Below, in pieces: positions 6,965 through 12,612 of a DNA stretch of 29,144 nucleotides. The stretch comes from an uncultured Roseburia sp. (GTDB taxonomy: Bacteria; Bacillota; Clostridia; Lachnospirales; Lachnospiraceae), in assembly GCA_900542495.1 (NCBI GenBank), contig UQNW01000029.1:1-29144 (forward strand), given 5' to 3'. The notes under the pieces were generated by a model. That model saw only the letters and a program-made list of their open reading frames with translations, did not search any database and was not told the DNA's origin. The position numbers and the translations under genes are program-made. Every line of letters begins with the position of its first letter. The stretch's first letter is position 1.

Positions 6965-7735
6965 TTAACAAAATGCCTGAATACCATTTTTGTTCATAAG
7001 TTCTAAATATTCTGCCAGATCCTCTGGGTGCAGAGAGTCACGTCCTTCATAATTGTACTCTTTATCAAGAAGATGGTATTTATTTTCACCAAACTGATGA
7101 AAAGGAAGAAGCTGACAGTGATCAATTCCAATTTCCTTCAATAGATCGGAGAATGCTTTTGCATCGTCCAAAGAATCGTTGAAATCCGGGATAATCGGAA
7201 TTCTTGGAAGAATTTCTTTTCCGGCTTTCACAGCAGCTTTCATATTGAAAAGAATCTGTTCATTTGATACGCCTGTTCCATCTTTGTGTTTCACTGCATT
7301 CCAGTGCTTCAAATCAAAAAGAATCATATCGACATTTTCGATGACAGATAGAAACGTATCCAGGGGCGCATATCCAGTCGTTTCACAGCAGGTGTGAAGA
7401 TGATTTGCTTTCGCAGCAATCAGAAGGACTCTGGCAAGTTCCGGCTGAGAGAGAATCTCTCCACCAGAAAGAGTAATGCCACCGCCACTTTCTTTATAGA
7501 ATACTTCATCCTGCATGACGACAGCCATAATTTCTTTGACTGTTTTTTTGATCCCCTTCACTTCGTCCCCCATTTTCTGAGGCGTAAGAGCCTGACTTTC
7601 AGGGTTTGAGCACCACTTGCAGCGCAGAGGACAGCCTTTGAAGAATACAACGGTTCGAATACCGGGACCATCGTTGACACTGAATTTTTGGATATTAAAG
7701 ATCGTACCACTGGTTGATAAAATATTATGATCCAT
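6965..7735 (-). CDS. Glycyl-radical enzyme activase, compact radical SAM type
   Basis: This radical S-adenosylmethionine enzyme (256 residues) would install the glycyl radical on the enzyme encoded divergently at 7995. The CX3CX2C cluster motif is GCPLRCKWC (C35, C39, C42), preceded by the activase signature FSVNDGPGIRTVVFFKGC. A SAM-binding SGGE follows at 90-93. Unlike YbiY, PflC and most non-PFL activases, no ferredoxin-like block of extra cysteines follows the first motif. The chain goes from NPESQAL straight to the GIKKTVKEIM helix, which makes it about 50 residues shorter than those relatives and architecturally like pyruvate formate-lyase activase. The start has a strong AAGGAGG (minus strand, 7748-7742) 6 bases upstream. 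The gene is transcribed away from the enzyme, with deoR downstream. Confidence 0.93.
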   Translation of the reverse strand: MDHNILSTSGTIFNIQKFSVNDGPGIRTVVFFKGCPLRCKWCSNPESQALTPQKMGDEVKGIKKTVKEIMAVVMQDEVFYKESGGGITLSGGEILSQPELARVLLIAAKANHLHTCCETTGYAPLDTFLSVIENVDMILFDLKHWNAVKHKDGTGVSNEQILFNMKAAVKAGKEILPRIPIIPDFNDSLDDAKAFSDLLKEIGIDHCQLLPFHQFGENKYHLLDKEYNYEGRDSLHPEDLAEYLELMNKNGIQAFC

Positions 7736-7820
7736 GAGAATCCTCCTTGTTATTTATGAACATTTGTAACTATTTAGCAGCTTCACAGTTACGGATATTT
7801 TTCAATTGTTTTCCTATGAC

Positions 7821-7849
7821 ATCATAGCATAGATTGTTTGATTTGAAAA
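7821..7849 (-). promoter_or_regulatory. Promoter of the activase gene, extended -10
   Basis: On the minus strand, TATGAT (7826-7821) preceded by TGC, giving the same ATGCTATGAT 10-mer as the deoR promoter. The -35 region (TTTTCA at 7849-7844, spacer 17) is poor, which an extended -10 can compensate. Confidence 0.45.
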
Positions 7850-7860
7850 GAAAATAATTA

Positions 7861-7870
7861 CGAATGAAAA
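7861..7870. promoter_or_regulatory. DeoR-like operator half-site in the divergent region
   Basis: CGAATGAAAA lies between the two divergent promoters. It sits upstream of the -35 box of the activase promoter (minus strand) and 29 bp upstream of the -35 box of the enzyme promoter. Confidence 0.45.
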
Positions 7871-7898
7871 TAAAAATGATTTTATGTGAAATAAATTC

Positions 7899-7927
7899 TT
7901 GACAAATACAGAAAATATAACTATAGT
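7899..7927 (+). promoter_or_regulatory. Sigma-A-like promoter of the glycyl-radical enzyme operon
   Basis: A perfect TTGACA (7899-7904), a 17-bp spacer and TATAGT (7922-7927), one mismatch from consensus. Two operator-like repeats lie directly downstream, where bound repressor would block initiation or elongation. Confidence 0.75.
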
Positions 7928-7934
7928 TAAGTTA

Positions 7935-7965
7935 CGAACGAAACATATAACATTTCAAACGAAAA
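7935..7965. promoter_or_regulatory. Paired DeoR-like operators at the transcription start
   Basis: CGAACGAAAC (7935-7944) and CAAACGAAAA (7956-7965) are direct repeats 21 bp apart, two helical turns, beginning 8 bp after the -10 box. With the copies at 7861 and 6947 they define the motif C-R-A-A-Y-G-A-A-A. DeoR-family repressors often bind such short repeated sites; that the local DeoR protein binds here is inferred. Confidence 0.5.
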
Positions 7966-7994
7966 TAAATCGATGCAATAAGGGAGGCTGGCTC

Positions 7995-10409
7995 ATGGAG
8001 AACATAAAACATTTCGGAACACTTACCAACAGAATGAAGAAGTTTCGGGAGGAAGTATTAGAAGAAAAGCCCTATATTGATGCAGAGCGCGCTGTACTTG
8101 CTACGGAGGCTTATAAGGAAAACCAGAATCAACCAAGAGTTATAGTTCGCGCAAGAATGCTGGAGAAGATACTTCAGAATATGACGATTTACATGGAAGA
8201 AAAATCGCTGATTGCAGGAAATCAGGCTACGAAGAATTGTAATGCGCCGGTTTTTCCGGAATACACGCTGGAATTTGTTATGAATGAATTGGATTTATTC
8301 GAGAAAAGAGACGGCGATGTATTCTATATTACAGAAGAAACAAAGCAGGCACTCCGAGAGATCGCTCCATTTTGGGAAAACAATAACTTAAGGGCAAGGG
8401 GAGAAGCACTTCTTCCGGAAGAAGTGAATGTATTTATGGAAACCGGCGTCTTTGGTATGGAAGGAAAGCTCAATGCAGGAGATGCCCATCTGGCAGTTAA
8501 CTACGAGAGAGTTCTTAAGGAAGGCTTAAAGGGGTATCGTGAGAGAGTCACAAAGTTGAGATCTGAGCTTGATTTTACAGATCCGGAAAGCATTGACAAA
8601 AATATGTTTTATAAGGCGGTTTTGATCGTTATTGATGCGGTATGCGGATTTGCTAATCGTTATAGCAAATTGACCTCTGAGCTTGCAAAAAAAGAAAGCA
8701 ATCCAGTAAGAAAAACAGAGCTTTTAGAAATTAGCAGAATCTGTGCAAAGGTTCCTTATGAACCAGCAGAGAATTTCAAAGAGGCAGTTCAGTCTGTATG
8801 GTTTATCCAATTGATCTTGCAGATTGAGTCAAATGGACATTCCTTAAGCTACGGAAGATTTGATCAATATATGTATCCTTATTACATCTCAGATCTTACA
8901 AGTGGAAAGATCAAAGAAGAGGAAGCATTGGAGCTTCTTACCTGCCTCTGGATTAAGACGTTGACGGTTAATAAGGTAAGATCGCAGGCTCACACGCTTA
9001 GCTCAGCCGGCTCTCCAATGTATCAGAATGTTACGATCGGAGGACAGACAACGGATAAGAAGGATGCAGTCAATGAGTTAAGTTTTCTGGTACTGAAATC
9101 CGTGGCACAGACAAGACTCACCCAGCCAAACCTTACCGTGCGTTATCATCAGAATATCAATAAAGCGTTTTTTGATGAGTGTGTCGAGGTCATGAAGCTT
9201 GGATTTGGAATGCCTGCGCTGAACAATGATGAGATTATTATTCCATCTTTCATTAACTGGGGAGTAAAGGAAGAGGATGCATACAATTACAGTGCAATTG
9301 GCTGTGTAGAGACAGCGGTACCTGGAAAATGGGGATATCGATGCACGGGGATGAGTTATATCAACTTCCCGAGAGTCCTGCTTTGTACTATGAATGATGG
9401 CGTGGATCTGACGAGTGGCAAACGCTTCACTAAGGGATATGGAAAGTTTGAGACGATGGAAACATACGAAGAGCTTCTTGCGGCATGGGACAAGACCGTG
9501 AGAGAGATGACAAGATACAGCGTAATCGTTGAGAATTCCATAGATAAAGCAAGCGAACGCGATGTGCCAGATGTACTGTGTTCAGCACTTACTGATGATT
9601 GTATCGGAAGAGGAAAGACAATCAAAGAAGGTGGAGCGGTATATGATTTTATTTCCGGTCTTCAGGTCGGAATTGCCAACATGGCGGATTCACTTGCTTC
9701 AATCAAAAAGCTGGTCTATGAGGAGAAGAAGATTACAAGAAAACAATTATGGGATGCGATTCTGGATGATTTTACCTCGGAGGAAAATCAAAGGATTCAG
9801 GAAATGCTGATCAAGGAAGCACCAAAGTATGGTAACGATGATGATTACGTGGATCAGCTTGTCGTAGAGGCATATGATTCTTATCTCGATGAGATTAAAA
9901 AGTATCCGAATACCAGATATCACAGAGGACCAATCGGTGGAATACGTTACGGTGGCACATCTTCTATTAGTGCCAATGTTGGTCAGGGAATGGGAACTAA
10001 GGCGACTCCGGATGGAAGACATGCGTTTGAACCACTGGCGGAAGGGTGTTCTCCGGCACATAATTGTGATAAGAATGGTCCAACTGCAGTATTTAAATCG
10101 GTATCAAAGCTTCCAACAGATAAGATTACAGGTGGCGTCCTTTTAAACCAGAAGATGACACCACAGATGCTGTCTACGGAGGAAAACAAGCAGAAACTTG
10201 AGATGCTGATTCGTGCATTTTTCAATCGTCTGCATGGATACCATGTACAGTACAATATTGTATCAAGAGAGACGCTTCTGGATGCACAGGAACATCCAGA
10301 AAATCATAAGGATCTGATCGTGCGCGTTGCCGGATATAGTGCATTTTTCAATGTGCTGTCCAGAAAAACACAGGATGATATTATCGCAAGAACCGAACAG
10401 ACTTTGTAA
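7995..10409 (+). CDS. Glycyl-radical enzyme, YbiW-like (predicted 1,5-anhydroglucitol-6-phosphate lyase)
   Basis: This 804-residue protein is a glycyl-radical enzyme. The thiyl-radical cysteine is C437 in AIGCVETAVPGKWGYRC, with the adjacent acid E439. The glycyl radical is G780 in LIVRVAGYSAFF near the C-terminus. From memory of E. coli YbiW, long stretches are shared: YQNVTIGGQ, FGMPALNNDEI, GKWGYRCTGMS, GLQVGIAN, APKYGNDDD, YNIVSRETLLDA and QDDIIARTE. PflD of E. coli lacks the GKWGYRCTGM segment, so YbiW is the closer model. YbiW opens the ring of 1,5-anhydroglucitol-6-phosphate to give 1-deoxyfructose-6-phosphate, and an FSA aldolase gene follows here as it does near ybiW. The CVE motif excludes pyruvate formate-lyase, which has two adjacent cysteines. 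The ATG at 7995 is preferred because AGGGAGG (7981-7987) precedes it and the in-frame start at 7899 lies within the -35 box. Family assignment is strong; substrate is inferred. Confidence 0.88.
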   Translation: MENIKHFGTLTNRMKKFREEVLEEKPYIDAERAVLATEAYKENQNQPRVIVRARMLEKILQNMTIYMEEKSLIAGNQATKNCNAPVFPEYTLEFVMNELDLFEKRDGDVFYITEETKQALREIAPFWENNNLRARGEALLPEEVNVFMETGVFGMEGKLNAGDAHLAVNYERVLKEGLKGYRERVTKLRSELDFTDPESIDKNMFYKAVLIVIDAVCGFANRYSKLTSELAKKESNPVRKTELLEISRICAKVPYEPAENFKEAVQSVWFIQLILQIESNGHSLSYGRFDQYMYPYYISDLTSGKIKEEEALELLTCLWIKTLTVNKVRSQAHTLSSAGSPMYQNVTIGGQTTDKKDAVNELSFLVLKSVAQTRLTQPNLTVRYHQNINKAFFDECVEVMKLGFGMPALNNDEIIIPSFINWGVKEEDAYNYSAIGCVETAVPGKWGYRCTGMSYINFPRVLLCTMNDGVDLTSGKRFTKGYGKFETMETYEELLAAWDKTVREMTRYSVIVENSIDKASERDVPDVLCSALTDDCIGRGKTIKEGGAVYDFISGLQVGIANMADSLASIKKLVYEEKKITRKQLWDAILDDFTSEENQRIQEMLIKEAPKYGNDDDYVDQLVVEAYDSYLDEIKKYPNTRYHRGPIGGIRYGGTSSISANVGQGMGTKATPDGRHAFEPLAEGCSPAHNCDKNGPTAVFKSVSKLPTDKITGGVLLNQKMTPQMLSTEENKQKLEMLIRAFFNRLHGYHVQYNIVSRETLLDAQEHPENHKDLIVRVAGYSAFFNVLSRKTQDDIIARTEQTL

Positions 10410-10442
10410 ACAATAGAGTGAATGTGAAAGTGAGGAACAATT

Positions 10443-11120
10443 TTGAAGTTAATTATTGATGATGCAAATGTAAAAATGATTAAAAAGATCTATGAGTTTT
10501 ATCCGGTGGATGGTGTGACAACCAATCCTTCAATTCTGGCAAAAAGTGGAAGGCAGCCGTTTGATGTGTTAAAAGAAATTCGGAACCTGATTGGCCCGGA
10601 CGCAGAGCTTCATGTTCAGGTAGTCGCTGATACAGCAGAAGGTATGATTCAGGATGCTGAGAAGATTACGGAGGTGTTGGGAAAGAATACATATGTAAAA
10701 ATCCCATCTGTGCCGGAAGGCTTCAAGGCAATGAAAGCATTAAAAGCTCAGGGATACAATATCACTGCAACTGCAATTTATACGCCAATGCAGGCATATC
10801 TGGCAGGCAAATGCGGAGCAGATTATGCGGCACCTTATATTAATCGAATTGATAATATGGGATATGATGGCGTGGCTATAGCAAAAAAGATTCATACAAT
10901 TTTTAAGAATAACAATTTACCTACTGAGGTTTTGGCAGCAAGCTTTAAAAATTCACAGCAGGTACTTGATCTTTGTGAATACGGAGTGGGTGCGGCAACG
11001 GTTGCGTGCGATGTGATTGAATTGTTTGTGAAGAATGTTGCAATTGATGCAGCAATTTCCGCATTTGTCAATGACTTTGAAGGGCTTGTAGGAGCAGAAA
11101 AAACAATGAAGGACTGTTAA
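10443..11120 (+). CDS. Fructose-6-phosphate aldolase (FSA/TalC type), predicted 1-deoxyfructose-6-phosphate aldolase
   Basis: The 225-residue class I aldolase has the Schiff-base lysine K86 in YVKIPSV, D6, the T26/T27/N28 loop (GVTTNPS) and LAASFKN (S167). Two positions separate aldolases from transaldolases in this family: Gln59 and Tyr131 in E. coli FsaA, against Glu and Phe in transaldolases. Here they are Q59 and Y132, so an aldolase is predicted. In the E. coli anhydroglycolysis route FsaA/FsaB split 1-deoxyfructose-6-phosphate into glyceraldehyde-3-phosphate and hydroxyacetone. The start is TTG, supported by GAGG (10432-10435) 7 bases upstream and by co-linearity with FsaA from residue 1. 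It follows the glycyl-radical enzyme by 33 bases. The product is cytoplasmic. Confidence 0.9.
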   Translation: MKLIIDDANVKMIKKIYEFYPVDGVTTNPSILAKSGRQPFDVLKEIRNLIGPDAELHVQVVADTAEGMIQDAEKITEVLGKNTYVKIPSVPEGFKAMKALKAQGYNITATAIYTPMQAYLAGKCGADYAAPYINRIDNMGYDGVAIAKKIHTIFKNNNLPTEVLAASFKNSQQVLDLCEYGVGAATVACDVIELFVKNVAIDAAISAFVNDFEGLVGAEKTMKDC

Positions 11121-11121
11121 T

Positions 11122-12006
11122 ATGAAGGTATTATGCTTAGATATCGGTGGAACATTTATTAAATATGCGCTCATGGAAGAGGATATGCAGTTTCTGTCAA
11201 AGGGGAAGGTGCCGACACCGCAAGAAGGAAGAGCAGAACTGATTGAAACGATTGGAAAAATATATGATACAGTGCAGCCGATTGATGGTATTGCAATTTC
11301 AATGCCGGGAATTATTGATAGCGATAATGGGTATTGTGTGATGGGTGGTGCACTTCGATATAATGATGATTTTTATTTGCGACATAGTCTCTATGAGCGG
11401 TGTCCGGTAAAAATACATATGGAAAATGATGCAAAATGCGCTGCAATGGCTGAGGCAGCAGAGGGCAGCTTAAAAGAGGTGGCAGATGGGTTTGTATTGA
11501 TTTTTGGAACGATGATTGGTGGTGCCTTTATCAAGGATCATAAGCTGCATAGGGGGAAGCATTTTTCGGCAGGAGAAGTGTCTTACGCAATCACCATAAG
11601 AAATGGAGAGCCTTTCAGGCAGGATGTATGGGGAAATCGCTGTGGAACACCTTTTTTGTGCGAATTATACGCCAAAAAGAAAGGTCTGGAGAAGGAAAGC
11701 GTGAATGGTGTTGCAGTATTTGATGCTGTTTCCAAAGGGGATGTGAATGCCATAGAAAGTCTGAGGGAGTATACAAAAGAGATTGCGGTTCAGATTTTTA
11801 ATATTCAGACCATGTTTGACCCGGAAAAAATCGCAATTGGTGGTGGGATCAGTGCCCAGCCAATCTTTTTGGAATACATAAGAGAGCATCTGAAACAAAT
11901 GTATGCAAATTGCATTTATAATGTTCCACAGGCTGAAGTGGTGTGCGCTAAATTTCAGAATGATGCAAATTTATATGGGGCATTCCAATGTTATTTGGCA
12001 GAATGA
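11122..12006 (+). CDS. ROK-family sugar kinase (predicted anhydrosugar kinase)
   Basis: The 294-residue product has the ROK fold: ATP-binding LDIGGT (6-11), catalytic aspartate D103 in ENDAKCAA, and a second glycine-rich loop FGTMIGGAF (128-136). The standard ROK zinc site (CxCGxxGCxE) is not intact. Only GNRCGTPFLCEL with C174 and C180 remains, and the preceding HFSAGEVSY resembles BglK-like kinases that lack the zinc motif. It starts one base after the aldolase stop, with AAGGA inside the aldolase gene, so translation is coupled. ROK kinases phosphorylate the 6-hydroxyl of hexoses or amino sugars. In this operon the natural product would be an anhydrohexitol-6-phosphate feeding the glycyl-radical enzyme. 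That is inference; a glucose or beta-glucoside kinase remains possible. Confidence 0.87.
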   Translation: MKVLCLDIGGTFIKYALMEEDMQFLSKGKVPTPQEGRAELIETIGKIYDTVQPIDGIAISMPGIIDSDNGYCVMGGALRYNDDFYLRHSLYERCPVKIHMENDAKCAAMAEAAEGSLKEVADGFVLIFGTMIGGAFIKDHKLHRGKHFSAGEVSYAITIRNGEPFRQDVWGNRCGTPFLCELYAKKKGLEKESVNGVAVFDAVSKGDVNAIESLREYTKEIAVQIFNIQTMFDPEKIAIGGGISAQPIFLEYIREHLKQMYANCIYNVPQAEVVCAKFQNDANLYGAFQCYLAE

Positions 12007-12024
12007 AAGAGGAGGTTATATAAT

Positions 12025-12087
12025 TTGCAGAATTTTTTGCTACAAAACAGACGGTTTCATAATAAAATAAAGTTAGAAAGAATGTAA
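12025..12087 (+). pseudogene. Possible truncated gene start after the ROK kinase
   Basis: Directly after the kinase stop there is a strong ribosome site, AGAGGAGG (about 12008-12015), nine bases before a TTG that opens a 20-codon frame (MQNFLLQNRRFHNK...). The frame closes quickly in AT-rich DNA. A good ribosome site with no gene suggests that another operon member was lost or truncated here, or that the site is accidental. Confidence 0.3.
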
Positions 12088-12131
12088 TATGTTTTGAGTA
12101 ATAGGCAGAAGAATAGCCATACTAATAAAGG

Positions 12132-12158
12132 GAGTGCAGTTTAGGCTGTACTCTTTTT
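12132..12158 (+). terminator. Terminator of the glycyl-radical operon
   Basis: An 8-bp stem, GAGTGCAG (12132-12139) with CTGTACTC (12146-12153) including one G-U pair, has a 6-nt loop and is followed by TTTTT. Confidence 0.7.
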
Positions 12159-12159
12159 C

Positions 12160-12225
12160 TTATTTATATAAATATAATTTTCCATTCTTATCACAGATCA
12201 ATGCATCTACTGGTAATAAATTCAT
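12160..12225 (-). pseudogene. Possible gene remnant, 21 codons
   Basis: On the minus strand a short frame reads MNLLPVDALICDKNGKLYLYK and then stops. The composition looks protein-like, as at the C-terminus of a real protein, but there is no ribosome site and an in-frame stop lies just upstream. It may be the tail of a decayed gene left when the cluster was inserted, or chance. Confidence 0.2.
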
Positions 12226-12357
12226 TGTTATTTAAGAAAACAAAAGAGCATGAATGCGAGATAGAGGAATATAATAAAATATAATTTTGTGGTGAATAAT
12301 ATTCAATATATTAGTTTACAGAAGCAGCATATGTTGTAGAAAAATAAATAAGCGTTT

Positions 12358-12393
12358 ATATCGTCAACCATGTTGTGGCTGGCGATATTTTTT
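12358..12393 (+). terminator. Orphan rho-independent terminator before clpB
   Basis: ATATCGTCA (12358-12366) pairs with TGGCGATAT (12380-12388) with one G-U pair. The stem continues past an A/C mismatch as CCA/TGG around a 5-nt loop and runs into TTTTTT. No intact gene ends here. It insulates clpB from upstream transcription and may mark the end of a lost gene. Confidence 0.75.
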
Positions 12394-12419
12394 ATGCTTC
12401 ACAAAATCTTCACAGAAAA

Positions 12420-12446
12420 TTAGCACTCACCTCTTGACAGTGCTAA
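12420..12446. promoter_or_regulatory. CIRCE element (HrcA operator) of clpB
   Basis: TTAGCACTC (12420-12428), nine bases, then CAGTGCTAA (12438-12446). The canonical element is TTAGCACTC-N9-GAGTGCTAA; the only mismatch is the first base of the right arm. It overlaps the -35 box of the clpB promoter, the usual geometry for HrcA repression of heat-shock genes. Confidence 0.88.
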
Positions 12447-12462
12447 CAACTCGTGATATAAC
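12434..12462 (+). promoter_or_regulatory. Sigma-A-like promoter of clpB
   Basis: A perfect TTGACA (12434-12439), a 17-bp spacer and TATAAC (12457-12462). The -35 box lies inside the CIRCE element, and the CIRCE mismatch (C at 12438) falls on the base that -35 consensus requires. Confidence 0.8.
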
Positions 12463-12488
12463 ATACTCGTAACAAAGGAAAACCACTG

Positions 12489-12552
12489 CGAAAGAAATTT
12501 CGTAACTGACAGAAGACGTTCCAGCCAGCAAGGTGGGAAGGTCTTTTCTTTC
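12489..12552 (+). other. Structured 5' leader of clpB
   Basis: The leader, about 145 nt long, contains two hairpins. One is CGAAA (12489-12493) with TTTCG (12498-12502). The larger one pairs AAGAC (12513-12517) with GTCTT (12541-12545) and, above a mismatch, TTCC (12519-12522) with GGAA (12536-12539). The larger one ends in a pyrimidine-rich stretch resembling a weak terminator. It may stabilise the mRNA or act as an attenuator or thermosensor; nothing proves regulation. Confidence 0.4.
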
Positions 12553-12612
12553 AATCAGAAGGTTTTTCTTTTTCACATAGATAACAGAGATAGATACGAG
12601 GGAGGTAAGCGT

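Noticed and set aside
7899..7994. Upstream in-frame start for the glycyl-radical enzyme
   Set aside because: The codon at 7899 overlaps the -35 box of the gene's own promoter and lacks a ribosome site; the ATG at 7995 has AGGGAGG at 7 bases and matches the family's N-terminus.
7995..10409. Pyruvate formate-lyase, or choline/glycerol-type glycyl-radical enzyme
   Set aside because: There is no adjacent cysteine pair as in pyruvate formate-lyase. The CVETAVPGKWGYRC context and neighbouring FSA gene fit YbiW better than CutC or glycerol dehydratase, and no microcompartment genes are present.
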